Shown: positions 37,032-46,946, numbered from the stretch's first letter. The stretch is DNA of 64,000 nt from Paenibacillus aceti (GCF_003614185.1 NZ_KZ987724.1:1711346-1775345); one strand, 5' to 3'. The notes: generated from the sequence alone by a model not told the origin. Numbers and translations: made by a program.

Positions 37032-37198
37032 TTACTACTCGCCCCTCGCCACTATTCTCTATCATTATCCCATTTTTTACCGACATTATTAAGTAATATT
37101 AAATTGCAGATAAATATATATAAATTTTATTAAACAATGACATTTGTTACAATGGTTTTAGGAATTAATTACAACTTCTAGAAAGGTGGAGTTCTCAT

Positions 37199-37948
37199 AT
37201 GGATACAAAAAGAGTAGCAGTTATTACAGGTAGTGCAAGCGGGATTGGTAAATCAACCGCTTTCAAATTTGCCGCCGAAGGTGATCGCGTCGTCGTTGCC
37301 GATTTCAATGAACAAGCCGGACAAGCTGTAGTCGATGAGATCAAAACAAAAGGCGGAGAAGCTATTTTCGTTAAAACAGATGTTTCGAAGTTCGAAGATG
37401 TTGAGGCATTGGTCGAGAAGGCTGTGAAAACTTATGGCAGAATCGATGTTATGTTCAACAACGCCGGGATCGGCCGCCTGACCCCTGTACTGGATCAAAA
37501 GCTGGAAGATTACCATGCCGTAATCAATGTCAACCAGCATGGCGTGCTGCACGGAATTATCGCCGCAGGCAAGAAAATGAGAGAACTGGGTACACATGGC
37601 GTAATTATTAATACCGCCTCCGTATTCGGTTTCCTCGCTTCGCCAGGAACCTTCGCTTATCATGCCAGCAAGGGCGCTGTCATCATGATGACCAAATCCG
37701 CAGCTCTGGAGCTCGCTCCTCATGGCATCCGCGTAGTTGCCGTAGCTCCGGGCGCTGTTGATACGCCGATCATTCAAGGCTATAAGGATCAAGGCTTGAC
37801 CGATGCGATGAAATCCAAGGTAATGGGCAATAAACTAACTCAACCTGAGCAAATCGCCGACACGGTATACCTTCTGTCCACGCCGGACGCAAGCGCTATC
37901 AACGGCAGCGTCGTCATGGCTGATGAAGGATATGCTTCTTTTAAATAA
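37199..37948 (+). CDS. SDR-family oxidoreductase
   Basis: 249-aa short-chain dehydrogenase. Cofactor motif TGSASGIG at 10-17, NNAGIG near 89, the catalytic Ser in NTASVFG and YxxxK in YHASKGAV. D37-like acidic residue after the second strand (VADFNEQ) favours NAD over NADP. AAAGGTGGAG precedes the ATG. Substrate unknown. Divergent from a LysR gene, followed by a shared terminator. Confidence 0.92.
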   Translation: MDTKRVAVITGSASGIGKSTAFKFAAEGDRVVVADFNEQAGQAVVDEIKTKGGEAIFVKTDVSKFEDVEALVEKAVKTYGRIDVMFNNAGIGRLTPVLDQKLEDYHAVINVNQHGVLHGIIAAGKKMRELGTHGVIINTASVFGFLASPGTFAYHASKGAVIMMTKSAALELAPHGIRVVAVAPGAVDTPIIQGYKDQGLTDAMKSKVMGNKLTQPEQIADTVYLLSTPDASAINGSVVMADEGYASFK

Positions 37949-37966
37949 ACATAACATACAAAACAA

Positions 37967-37999
37967 ACAGGCGCACTCTTACTCAAGAGTAGCGCCTGC
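37967..37999. terminator. Terminator between SDR gene and Tad-like operon
   Basis: AGGCGCACTCTT, loop ACTC, AAGAGTAGCGCCT (one bulge). On the minus strand it is followed by GTTTGTTTTG; thus it can end both convergent units. Confidence 0.8.
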
Positions 38000-38004
38000 T
38001 TCTA

Positions 38005-38985
38005 TTACAGCTCACATCTCGCCTCAAAATATCCCCGGGCCGCCGCTTCCCGCTTGCTGGAGAAGATCTCTTCCCTCCTGTAGGGCAGCTTGCATTCTGC
38101 GTAGTAGTAATACTTGATGTTCGTCACTGGATCGACTCCTCCTGTAATCATCTTCTGCCTCGTTAACCGCCCTCCGCCAAGAGCGAAGTTATTATAATAA
38201 CGGCTGCCGACCGGAATACCTTGCAGAAACACGATTATTCCTACATCATCCAGTGTATTATTCCATTCTTCCTGAGAGATTGTCGGTAAAGTAAAGGTAT
38301 AAGTATAACCCAGTCTGGCGGTATGTTCATTATGTAATGCGATCACCTGCTCCAGTTCATCTTCAATCTGATGCACGATGACAGACCGTCTGATCTGCTC
38401 GAAGACTTCTGCATCTTGCAGCAGCGGAATCGGAACCTGTGAGCTAATATCTGCAAATAAGCCGCGAACTTCCTCTCCGCTAGAAGGAGAGATCACCCGG
38501 ATCATCTGATCGAGCGTAAAAGCGACGCTATTCCCCGCCGCATCCACATAAACATAAGGCTTCTTCGGCCGCCAATGATGCTTCAGGCTGGGTTCACCAT
38601 CCGAGCTTACCCCTTCATCCAGGGCATAGACCCAATAACCGTCATAATCAATGACTACAATCGCAGGAATATAATTAAATAAAGTTTCCATAGCCAACGG
38701 ATCATCGGCAATGCCGAAGTTTAGCGACAGCGTATGCCGCAATACCTCTAACGCCAGTTCCTTATCGGCCCGCATATATTTGTCAGAGCCGTAGCCCGTC
38801 TCGAACTGCTGCAATTCATTTCGACTCAGTACGCTGGCTGTATCCTGTACGGCTGTACGCAGCGCTGTGGTATAACGGATCTGCAGCCGATTAACTTCCT
38901 GAAGATCCGCAGCATATAGAGCTATGACCCAGAGCAGCGGCCCGGCGATCAGTACAAAAACGACAGCCCAGTCAGTGATCTTCAT
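38005..38985 (-). CDS. Membrane-anchored protein of the Tad-like locus
   Basis: 326 aa: one N-terminal membrane helix (about 7-27), then an extracellular part with mixed alpha/beta content and many aromatics. I do not recognise a family. The single anchor followed by a large outside domain fits a minor pseudopilin or assembly protein. It overlaps the previous gene by 14 bp and is the last of ten genes in this operon, followed by a terminator. Confidence 0.7.
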   Translation of the reverse strand: MKITDWAVVFVLIAGPLLWVIALYAADLQEVNRLQIRYTTALRTAVQDTASVLSRNELQQFETGYGSDKYMRADKELALEVLRHTLSLNFGIADDPLAMETLFNYIPAIVVIDYDGYWVYALDEGVSSDGEPSLKHHWRPKKPYVYVDAAGNSVAFTLDQMIRVISPSSGEEVRGLFADISSQVPIPLLQDAEVFEQIRRSVIVHQIEDELEQVIALHNEHTARLGYTYTFTLPTISQEEWNNTLDDVGIIVFLQGIPVGSRYYNNFALGGGRLTRQKMITGGVDPVTNIKYYYYAECKLPYRREEIFSSKREAAARGYFEARCEL

Positions 38986-39538
38986 TCAGTACCATCCCTC
39001 CGTAAAGCAGCACTTGCTGGCTCCGTCCCAGCGCAGAACCGGCATATAGGAACCCGGACAATATCTCATATGGAGTAACCGAACGCCTTGTTAATGAGAC
39101 TGAGAAGAAATCACCCGTTTCGAGCTTGTACAGTCTGTCTGCACTCTGCTGTACACCGTCAGATTCAGGCACGGAGTCAGGGAATAATCGGCTTAACAGA
39201 TCCGAAGTATAGTAGGAATCATACACGACACTGAAGCGATCCTGAAAGGAAGTACTGTCAGCCGGGTCTCTGTATTCAGGGTGGTATTTCTTGTACCTGT
39301 GCTCCAGCTCCACCTCATAGATTCGCCCGGAGACAGCCAAGTCACGCATGAAGTCCTCATACATACCCGCAGATAAGTACCCCTTATTCCGCACCGCATC
39401 CGTGAACTGGACCATCGTATTGTATGCTGCAAGCACCGCAATATCCTCTTCCCGCTCAGCGGCCTGCACTGCCGGAAATAGCAGCAGCAGAGCCACTGCC
39501 AGCAACGCCGCCATAATTTTGGATAGCGGATTACTCAT
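38972..39538 (-). CDS. Secreted/pseudopilin-like protein of the Tad-like locus
   Basis: 188 aa. Residues 8-26 are hydrophobic and end in AVQAAE, so it is either a Sec-secreted protein or a signal-anchored minor pilin. No family recognised. It sits 13 bp after the 132-aa gene and overlaps the 326-aa gene by 14 bp, indicating tight coupling. Confidence 0.7.
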   Translation of the reverse strand: MSNPLSKIMAALLAVALLLLFPAVQAAEREEDIAVLAAYNTMVQFTDAVRNKGYLSAGMYEDFMRDLAVSGRIYEVELEHRYKKYHPEYRDPADSTSFQDRFSVVYDSYYTSDLLSRLFPDSVPESDGVQQSADRLYKLETGDFFSVSLTRRSVTPYEILSGFLYAGSALGRSQQVLLYGGMVLNEDH

Positions 39539-39551
39539 GCATCAACGCCCC

Positions 39552-39950
39552 CTATAGGCTGTAAAATGAGAGACTGCGCAGTTGTCCCCTATCATCATAA
39601 CCTCGATCACAGGAGTAACTACGATCCAGGTGGATCAAAGTATGCAGCAAGGTTTGTGAATCATCCGTATCTGTAATCTGAACCTGATCGACCTGGAGCG
39701 CCACCCCTTGATCAAACCAGGCCTGAAGACTGTATAAAATCTGCACACCTGAATAGATGTCTAGGGTCGGATTTACTTGATTCGCCCAAACCCGGGTATG
39801 GACACTGGCCTTCTGATTCTGAATGAATGGTACCATCCCCTCCAATACCAGCATCTGCCTTGTATTGTAATCCAGCGTGAAGATTAGAGCGCTCATGCAC
39901 AGAGTCAAAGCACCCAGCAGCCATATCATTTCCTTAAGCGTCCGGAGCAT
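39552..39950 (-). CDS. Small membrane-anchored protein of the Tad-like locus
   Basis: 132 aa with an N-terminal hydrophobic helix (about 8-26) and an extracytoplasmic remainder. Its start shares one base with the stop of the gene before (TGATG). Size and layout suggest a pseudopilin or TadE/F-like protein; there is no recognisable motif, so this is positional inference. Confidence 0.7.
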   Translation of the reverse strand: MLRTLKEMIWLLGALTLCMSALIFTLDYNTRQMLVLEGMVPFIQNQKASVHTRVWANQVNPTLDIYSGVQILYSLQAWFDQGVALQVDQVQITDTDDSQTLLHTLIHLDRSYSCDRGYDDRGQLRSLSFYSL

Positions 39951-40435
39951 CAGGAATTTACGGCCGTCTGCGTGAAGATTAACCCGCGCACGACATTGGA
40001 ATTATCCTTAATTACTCTGGCCTTGAACTTCCCGCTCGGATTCACATATTCATTCAGACTCTCATTCCATGAACTACTGATATCTGCCAAGCTTCGGTTG
40101 ATGACGGAGCCGAAATCATCCGAATTGCCGCTGATATTCAAGATACTGCCATACCATTCGCCCTGATGATTCTTCCCGGTGATCACTTGTATACCGAACT
40201 GGTCCCGGTCCTTAAATTTGCGCAGCGCATTCGTCACTTGAGAACCGCTGACAGTCGTATCATCATACACCGTGAAGGATGCCTGTGACAGTTCGGTCTG
40301 AATGTCAGAGAAATTGTTCTGCGCGGTCTTCGTCGCCTCCTGGGCCGAGACGAACAGGACAACCACAATCGTGATCAAGGCGATGGTCAGAAATATACCT
40401 GCTGCTACTTTTAATGCAGATGAAGCGTTATTCAT
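39950..40435 (-). CDS. Pilin-like protein of the Tad-like locus
   Basis: 161 aa. The ATG at 40435 has GGAGG 8 nt upstream. A long hydrophobic helix (about 9-31) follows a short polar start (NNASSALKVAAG), then a Gln/Asn/Ser-rich helix (AQEATKTAQNNFSDIQTELSQ) and a globular domain: a type IV-pilin-like plan, though no clear prepilin-peptidase site (G followed by F/M/E) is visible. It is directly after the TadBC gene and is the best candidate for a major or minor pilin. Confidence 0.7.
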   Translation of the reverse strand: MNNASSALKVAAGIFLTIALITIVVVLFVSAQEATKTAQNNFSDIQTELSQASFTVYDDTTVSGSQVTNALRKFKDRDQFGIQVITGKNHQGEWYGSILNISGNSDDFGSVINRSLADISSSWNESLNEYVNPSGKFKARVIKDNSNVVRGLIFTQTAVNS

Positions 40436-40455
40436 ATTTACTTCCTCCTTCAACC

Positions 40456-42552
40456 CTATAAATTTTGAATTTGCTGAAAATACACATCCATTTGCTTGAA
40501 GCTCATCCAGATCAGCGGAATAACCAAGTAAGCAAAAATTAAGGAGTACATGGGCAAAAAGCCGATCATCCGTCCCAGCTCCGCCTTCATATCCAAATCC
40601 TTCTCATAATCAAGCCGTCTGCGCTCAAAATGGAACCCCATCTCGCTCTGCAAATCATCAAATGCTTTTCGAACCGCGATCTTCTCCTCCGCTTGAATCA
40701 GATGCTCAACCAAACGTTGGAACTCCTCCAGCGCAATCTCATTCCTTAATCCGTGCAGCGCTGCCTCCGCTCCCGCATCATAATGAGCCAGACATTTCTC
40801 AAGCGGCACCTTGAAAATAACAGCATAGCTATACAGCCATTCCAAAATAACTTCCACGGAGATTCGCTCAAAATCCCGCAAAATCAAAATCATCGTCTGA
40901 AACTGATATACTTCATGTCTCATATCTGTCAGGCGTAATCTGCGCTGAAATTGCAGTGTCCATAGCGGGCCGTAATACCCTGCTATTGCAATTAAGAGAG
41001 CCAGCAGGAGCTCCCACCATTTCCAATACTCCGTTTGATAACGCTCCAGCTTGTCCATAATGCGTTGGATCGTTGCGGCCTGCTCTTTATTAAGCTCTAT
41101 TCCTAGATCTTGTGCTGTGGTAGCTATGCTTGCCGCAACCGTAGCCTGATCTGTACTCGCTGACATCCCTGCGCTGCGTAGAACCTGACGATCAAGCTCC
41201 GCCATCTCGCGCGCAGCATCCTTCTCCTCCTTCGAGAGAGTACCGAGAAATACGTAGCTCGCCGGAGGCTCCGCTATAATCCAGACCTTGCTCTTCCAAT
41301 GTGCCCAGGTGATTGCAGATACCGCGATGAGAAGACAGCCAAGGAATAGCGCTAATCGCCTGACCTGGAGTAATTCGACCCGCAGCATCTGGTTCGTCTG
41401 CTTGAGCAATTCAGCCAGATGGTCATAACGAAGCGTGCCCGGAGCGGGGCTGAACCAGCTAACGGCCGCTCGCACCACTTTCCAGCGGTAAGCCTTCGCC
41501 TCCCAAATTGCTTTTTCCGTACTAGCCCGATAAGCAGTAGCCTCCTCACTTCTTAATTTCTGCAGCAGAATATAGCTGAGCAGAATAATAATGAACAGAG
41601 TAATATGAATAGCAATTCCGAGCTTGCTCAAATAGAAGCGATCCATCAACGGAAAATTACTGCGCGCCCAAAGTTCAATCGGCTTGGTGAAGAAGATAGG
41701 TATGAGCGCGATCAAGCTTAGGCCTTTGAGCAAATAATCAAGCTTGTTCCTGCGGATCAGTTCGAGCTGGATCTCCTCAGCCAGACTGGATATCCCTCGC
41801 AAATATAGCGAACCCGCCTGCTCATCCTTGCGATCACCATATTCCATAATCAGTCTGGAGATCGCGGCAAATCCTCTGAGAAAACGGTTCGGTGCCGTCT
41901 CATAATACTGATCCAGCTCTTTATCCGGCTCCGCGGAGATAAGAGCTTCATAGATTCGCCCCCCGTGCCGGGCGATTTCCTCACCCGATGTCTCATTCGC
42001 TTCATCTATGGCATCCGCCACCATCTCATGGCTATGATAGGCATGCCTGACGGCCGAGAACCATTGCAGCATTTGCTGCAGCAGCTTCTTCTCCCATCTC
42101 GCTACATAACCTTCCAAGATCAAGTTGTGAATAACGACAACAGTAATGAGCGTAGTTATGAAGAACAATACACTGGGATGTATCAGGGTCAACAAGCTAA
42201 CCGCCAATCCGGAAATGCTCAGCAGCAAATAGACAAGCTGCATAGTCTGCTGTCTTAATATCAATTCATCGGAAGACCGTAGCAAGGCTATCCGGCTGCG
42301 CACCTTGAGTACATACAAGCGTAAAGGCGCGAACTTCATGGCCAGAGCATAGGATCTTAACAGAAGGGATGAACTTGCAGCCTTGAGCCTTGACGCTATA
42401 CCGAGTTCTGCTTCAACGGCCGCTGCACTTATCCCCAGTTTCTCGGCCCGCTTCTCTTCACGTCTGCGAAGCTCCAGCGCGATCAAATATATAGCACCAA
42501 ATGATAAAAATGATATAAGCGCGACCCATAACAAGACCGAATTAAGCTCCAA
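40456..42552 (-). CDS. Fused TadB-TadC inner-membrane platform protein
   Basis: 698 aa. The start is TTG 42552, with GGGGGAGCGG just upstream inside the end of the ATPase gene; upstream frame is an artefact of that overlap. Two GspF/TadB-C-like halves are seen, each with an alpha-helical cytoplasmic part between membrane helices: about residues 80-330 (ending ARSNFPLMDRFYLSKL) and about 520-698 (GYYGPLWTLQFQRRLRLTDMRHEV ... LPMYSLIFAYLVIPLIW). In most Tad loci these are two genes, tadB and tadC; here one chain seems to hold both. Confidence 0.75.
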   Translation of the reverse strand: MELNSVLLWVALISFLSFGAIYLIALELRRREEKRAEKLGISAAAVEAELGIASRLKAASSSLLLRSYALAMKFAPLRLYVLKVRSRIALLRSSDELILRQQTMQLVYLLLSISGLAVSLLTLIHPSVLFFITTLITVVVIHNLILEGYVARWEKKLLQQMLQWFSAVRHAYHSHEMVADAIDEANETSGEEIARHGGRIYEALISAEPDKELDQYYETAPNRFLRGFAAISRLIMEYGDRKDEQAGSLYLRGISSLAEEIQLELIRRNKLDYLLKGLSLIALIPIFFTKPIELWARSNFPLMDRFYLSKLGIAIHITLFIIILLSYILLQKLRSEEATAYRASTEKAIWEAKAYRWKVVRAAVSWFSPAPGTLRYDHLAELLKQTNQMLRVELLQVRRLALFLGCLLIAVSAITWAHWKSKVWIIAEPPASYVFLGTLSKEEKDAAREMAELDRQVLRSAGMSASTDQATVAASIATTAQDLGIELNKEQAATIQRIMDKLERYQTEYWKWWELLLALLIAIAGYYGPLWTLQFQRRLRLTDMRHEVYQFQTMILILRDFERISVEVILEWLYSYAVIFKVPLEKCLAHYDAGAEAALHGLRNEIALEEFQRLVEHLIQAEEKIAVRKAFDDLQSEMGFHFERRRLDYEKDLDMKAELGRMIGFLPMYSLIFAYLVIPLIWMSFKQMDVYFQQIQNL

Positions 42553-44425
42553 CCCGCTCCCCCCAATACTGCGACAGAAATTGCTCGAAGCGATCCGCAT
42601 CCTCCGGGAGCATCTCACGCTGCATCTCCTTGCGACAGCGCTCCGTAATCGGCTGAACAGGCCGGTATTCACCATCTACATACTCAATGATTGTTCTTTC
42701 CTGATAGGTTCGCTCCCATAGATGTCTATTAAGAGCAACAGCTGTATTATAGGTATCTGTAAACTCGCTGCTACCCCGCGCAATCTCATGATCAATACGC
42801 TGGCAGCACTGGGTAATCCGTTCAATATACCGATGCCCATGTATGTCTCTACGCAAATGGATGTCAAAATCGATAACCCCCGCCACCTGCAACTCAGCGA
42901 CCCGTTCATCCCGGAACACACCCGTTTTCAGCAAAGAGTTGCGCAATGAATCTACCAGATCAGGGAACGTCTTGGCATGATGCGTAAACACGGTAAATAG
43001 ACTGGCCACTTGCGCCATTTGAATCATCCAGGATGCTACCTCATCTGTAGCAACCTCGCCCAGAATATGCACAGTCCCATCCGTCTTCTTCTGCAGATCA
43101 AGCCCGGCCTGACCGCTCACATACTCCGTCTCCCGGAAACTGAGTATATTTCTCGCGTTATACAGCTTCCGCAAATTCAACTCGAAGGACATTTCTTGCA
43201 CACGAAGCGTGTAAGAAGCATAAATATGCTTGACCAGCGCCATTAACAGCGTCGTTTTGCCCGAGCCCTGCGATCCGGTGATAGAGGTAATGCGGCTGCC
43301 CTTCATCAAATACTTCAGCAATTGTATGGGAAGCTCGGCCCGGCCGCCCTGGATTAACTGTTCAAGTGCAGCCCCGCGGGTATCGAATTTGCGGACGAAA
43401 AAGGCCCATGACTCAGCGAAGGGCGGACGCACTACGACGACCCGCGAGCCATCCTTCATATCGTTTACCTTATAACCGCTCGCCTCAGACAATTGCCCCG
43501 GCAAATTGTACTTGTAAATATTTTGACAAATCCGCTTGAGCTCGAATTCACTGCCGAAGGATAGGAAGGGGAGCCTGATGCTCTTACCTTTATAAAATAT
43601 CCAGACACTCTCCCAGACCTGAGAAAAATCGCGGCCATCTTCATCCACATTCGCTTCAATCCCATTCATATAACTGTAATCGCTCGGTGAATTATCCAAC
43701 TGGGCGGATGCCGAAATTCCGCTCACTCCGCCGCTTACCCCATCGATCCGCTGCTCCATGATACTGTCGATCACCGAAAAACCCTTATAGGATTGGTACA
43801 CACGCTGCACAATAATATCCAGCTTCTCTTCGAAGCTCAACTGCCTATATTCCCGGCCGAAGCAATAATCGATATCTTCACCGCTAATTTCATACATATA
43901 GCTGCCCTCTTCATCTGTGGACGGCTTCGGTTCATCCAGTTCATAGTCCTCGATCAGAGCGGATAGTGCCTCATCGCCATACCTTTGGCGGTACAAGTAG
44001 AATACAATTTCAAAGCGATCCTGACAGGTTAGCCTGACAGGCTGCTGAAACGGAATGATCCGTTCCATCCTGTCCTCTGTCAATTTATAGCCATCTATCA
44101 GCAAATCGCGGATATAGGCTTGAACGAAGCGCTTATCCTGGCGATCTCCCAGGGAGCAGCCCCGCAAAGCCTGACGCAGCTCCGTCCTCGCTTTCACTTT
44201 ACGGTTCCAGGCTTCCTCGCTCATTCCCCATTGATTGATCTTGTTGCGGCTCAGCTCATGCAGCTGAAATTTCACATACTCAATGAGATCCGGCAAGCTG
44301 TATGGCTCATGGGCCGTCCCCTTCCCTGATTTATCACTCGAAACTGCTCTAGCCCTAAGCCATACGAGAAGAAGCGCCAGCAGCGAGATCAAGGCAATAC
44401 CGATGCCATTCGCAACTCTTTCCAT
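42542..44425 (-). CDS. TadA/CpaF-type secretion ATPase
   Basis: 627-aa hexameric ATPase driving pilus assembly or secretion. A membrane helix (about 8-25) and a roughly 300-residue extension precede the motor. Walker A is TGSQGSGKTTLL near 390; an Asp-box-like FRETEYVSG, a Walker-B-like VHILGEVATDEV, and a His box (FTHHAKT) follow in the order of this family. Walker B has GEVATDE where CpaF usually has GEVRGxE. Starts 2 nt after the TadZ-like gene and overlaps the next. Confidence 0.88.
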   Translation of the reverse strand: MERVANGIGIALISLLALLLVWLRARAVSSDKSGKGTAHEPYSLPDLIEYVKFQLHELSRNKINQWGMSEEAWNRKVKARTELRQALRGCSLGDRQDKRFVQAYIRDLLIDGYKLTEDRMERIIPFQQPVRLTCQDRFEIVFYLYRQRYGDEALSALIEDYELDEPKPSTDEEGSYMYEISGEDIDYCFGREYRQLSFEEKLDIIVQRVYQSYKGFSVIDSIMEQRIDGVSGGVSGISASAQLDNSPSDYSYMNGIEANVDEDGRDFSQVWESVWIFYKGKSIRLPFLSFGSEFELKRICQNIYKYNLPGQLSEASGYKVNDMKDGSRVVVVRPPFAESWAFFVRKFDTRGAALEQLIQGGRAELPIQLLKYLMKGSRITSITGSQGSGKTTLLMALVKHIYASYTLRVQEMSFELNLRKLYNARNILSFRETEYVSGQAGLDLQKKTDGTVHILGEVATDEVASWMIQMAQVASLFTVFTHHAKTFPDLVDSLRNSLLKTGVFRDERVAELQVAGVIDFDIHLRRDIHGHRYIERITQCCQRIDHEIARGSSEFTDTYNTAVALNRHLWERTYQERTIIEYVDGEYRPVQPITERCRKEMQREMLPEDADRFEQFLSQYWGERVGA

Positions 44426-44427
44426 CG

Positions 44428-45258
44428 CTACGCCCCCTTGTCATTGGACGGAGATCGCGAGACCGTGTACTTGCCACATAATTTAATTACTCCTTCAGCA
44501 AGCTCCTGCAGCGCCTCCAACAGCGTCCCTCGCTTCGTCCCCGTTCGGCCAGGTAGCTGGATCCTTCGGAAATAGCGGAGCAGATCGCGCTCATTCCACG
44601 CATCTGCGAACCCGGTCTCATAACAGATGCCATAGATCGGGAGATCGCAATCATAATATCGTCTGATATTGGCTATATTCCACTTGGCCTGCCGATCATA
44701 GTTACGGAGAACGATGCCGCTAACCCGATTCGCAGAATTCTGGAGAGATGATCTATATAATTCAAAAAAATGATCAAGCTCCGTCCGATTCTGATGCAAC
44801 ACCGGAAATAACAGCTCCGGCTCCAACTCTTCATTCGGTATGAATCTGCCGCTTCGATGCAGTAGCACGAGCTCATAGGAATCCTCAGCAATCGCGTATA
44901 GCTGCTGCAGCAGCATTTCATCCACCTGCTTGTCCATCCCTCCTCTGGCACCAGCCACCAGATCAAGGCGGCCATTAATCAGTGGTCTCGTATAATCTGC
45001 AAAATTGTGGCGCGATAGACGCCGATTATGGAGCAAGCGAAGTAAAGCCTCGGTTCCTGTCTCGGCTACCATCTTGCCATCGCCTGCAGCAGCAATATGA
45101 TCTTGCGCCGGGAAGCCTTGCTCTACCCCATATCCAGCCTCCGCTTCATTAACCAGCAAGATATGCTGCCTATGATAGAGTGCTACAGCTATAGCCACTG
45201 CTGCTGCAATCCCTTCCGCACCGCCATGACCGAAATCCCAAAATACGATTCGACTCAT
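44428..45258 (-). CDS. TadZ/CpaE-like protein without P-loop
   Basis: 276 aa. The beginning (RIVFWDFGHGGAEGIAAAVAIAVAL) has the MinD/ParA strand-loop-helix layout but no lysine in the loop, so ATP binding is doubtful. The rest keeps a Rossmann-like order with VSGIVLRNYD and DLPIYGICYE, like MinD's late strands. TadZ proteins position Tad machines at the pole, and many have such degenerate loops. ATGA overlap with the previous gene. Confidence 0.65.
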   Translation of the reverse strand: MSRIVFWDFGHGGAEGIAAAVAIAVALYHRQHILLVNEAEAGYGVEQGFPAQDHIAAAGDGKMVAETGTEALLRLLHNRRLSRHNFADYTRPLINGRLDLVAGARGGMDKQVDEMLLQQLYAIAEDSYELVLLHRSGRFIPNEELEPELLFPVLHQNRTELDHFFELYRSSLQNSANRVSGIVLRNYDRQAKWNIANIRRYYDCDLPIYGICYETGFADAWNERDLLRYFRRIQLPGRTGTKRGTLLEALQELAEGVIKLCGKYTVSRSPSNDKGA

Positions 45259-45974
45259 AGGTCCCTCCTTTGCGCACTGCGCAGCGCCCTCTTCGCTTCG
45301 CCTCTCGTCCAGCCAGCTAATTGGACGAGCAGTGACACCAGCGCTCTTTTGTAAGAACGAGTGACTTTATGTATGGCAAGTGTATGCTCATGCCCATTCT
45401 CGAAATGAACGGCTGCATCGATCTCATTCCAGGGAATACAGGTTACCTCTGCCTCCCAATGAATCGGTAAATCCTCTACAATGCTCATCATGTAATCAGC
45501 GGTCAAATAGCTCTCCACCGTTCTTACCAGAACGGGTTCAATGCTGATCTCTCCTAGCTCAGGGTCGGCTTGAAGTAATTGTCTGAACCAGGCCGCACTT
45601 CGTTCCACCTCATAGTGATCAAAGGTCGTCACCCATATGAAACGATCGATTTGTGGCCACAGCCACGCTCTAACCGGCAGCTCCGGCTCGAAGTCATACA
45701 GCACATAATCATAGCCGCTATGCTGTTCAGCCTCCGGCTGCCCCTTGAATGTCTCCGCTTCCCCCACCACTTCCGGTAAACCGGCCGATATATCAAAGCC
45801 GCAGAATTCAATCAACGGCAAATCGCCCGTGCTATTGCGAGCGAGATATTGATACTTCCTTCCGGCTGTTCCGTCTATGAGCAGGACGCGATGTCCCGCA
45901 GCGGCGAGCAGTCTGCAAATATAGAGAATTAGCTCTCGCTTATCGCTCACCCCGGCGAATAGCCAACGTTGCAT
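45255..45974 (-). CDS. Second MinD-like protein without Walker A
   Basis: 239 aa from ATG 45974 (GGAGGGGG upstream); a longer frame to 46052 lacks a site. The N-terminus RWLFAGVSDKRELILYICRLLAAAGHRVLLIDGTAG matches the MinD start with the P-loop lost but the LLIDG strand retained. Middle: YDYVLYDFEPELPVRAW, parallel to the switch II strand. Probably a structural partner of the TadZ-like protein. Confidence 0.65.
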   Translation of the reverse strand: MQRWLFAGVSDKRELILYICRLLAAAGHRVLLIDGTAGRKYQYLARNSTGDLPLIEFCGFDISAGLPEVVGEAETFKGQPEAEQHSGYDYVLYDFEPELPVRAWLWPQIDRFIWVTTFDHYEVERSAAWFRQLLQADPELGEISIEPVLVRTVESYLTADYMMSIVEDLPIHWEAEVTCIPWNEIDAAVHFENGHEHTLAIHKVTRSYKRALVSLLVQLAGWTRGEAKRALRSAQRRDL

Positions 45975-46023
45975 CTGATCCCCCTCCATTTCAGCTGGCT
46001 CCAGCGAGCCAGTTCTCAAAATG

Positions 46024-46923
46024 TCACTCTCCCTGCGCCCCATCAAATACAAATGAATCGGTTGTTGACTGAGCAGGTTGAGCAGCCTTCATACCGGACT
46101 TACCGCCGACAAATTCAGCAGCTCGCTGTGGAGATACCGCCGCCAAATCCCCCTCTAGTCCCGCTCTTAACGAAGAGGTCAATGCATGCTCGGCCTTTTC
46201 CACAATATTCGGGTCCTTGCGAATCACCTGTAGAACAGCATCGCTAGGCGGATAAGTCGGGATGGCCTCGCGCTGCAAAAAGGGTTCTACGTATTTAAGG
46301 GCATAAATCGAAGCCTTATGTAAATAAGCGTCTACAATCCCGCTTGAGAGCAGCAAGATCTCCGCTTCATCCAAGGTTGCCGTGATTACTCCCGGAGATA
46401 ATGACTCGATCCGCTTCTTGGAGAGCAGGATATAGTCCTGCCCTGTCGGGAATTGAATCCGCACATCCACAACGTCCTTTGCCTTCAGTTCACCCGGCAA
46501 TTGAATGAAGCCCATTTCCCGGTAACGCAGATCATCCGGCACAGCCCCTTCCTCGTACAACAACGACTCGGTAATGATCGTGTTGGGGGAAACTGTAATC
46601 TTTACAGCCTTGCCAACGATCTGCTCAGAAGCTCTGATCCAATTGTCAGGCACATGGTTGACCGCCATTGTAACCGATGCGAGATCCTGCCTTGTAATCC
46701 GTTCTCCGGCAGTCTTCTCCCGGGCCAGGGTCCATCCCGCAACAAGATCTTCGGAAGCCTGATTGAGCATGGATATCTCGGCTTCATATTGCTGCTTCAA
46801 TGAAGCTCGAACCTCCTGTAAATGCTTGGATGCATGTACGGCATAGCCGGCGAATAAAATGCCGATAATGCCCGCCCCTACCATTCCGGCATAGAGAAAT
46901 TGCCTGGTTCGTCTTCTGAACAT
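46024..46923 (-). CDS. CpaB-like SAF-domain protein
   Basis: 299 aa with one membrane helix (about 11-28), a coiled segment, then a SAF-like region (LAREKTAGERITRQDLASVTMA ... AVKITVSPNTIITESLLY, about 65-125) as in CpaB/RcpC assembly proteins. A C-terminal tail rich in Ala/Gln/Ser is poorly conserved-looking. Start at ATG 46923 after GAGGTG. In Gram-positive Tad loci CpaB probably works at the membrane face. Confidence 0.75.
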   Translation of the reverse strand: MFRRRTRQFLYAGMVGAGIIGILFAGYAVHASKHLQEVRASLKQQYEAEISMLNQASEDLVAGWTLAREKTAGERITRQDLASVTMAVNHVPDNWIRASEQIVGKAVKITVSPNTIITESLLYEEGAVPDDLRYREMGFIQLPGELKAKDVVDVRIQFPTGQDYILLSKKRIESLSPGVITATLDEAEILLLSSGIVDAYLHKASIYALKYVEPFLQREAIPTYPPSDAVLQVIRKDPNIVEKAEHALTSSLRAGLEGDLAAVSPQRAAEFVGGKSGMKAAQPAQSTTDSFVFDGAQGE

Positions 46924-46946
46924 GTACACACCTCACTTCCTCTCAT

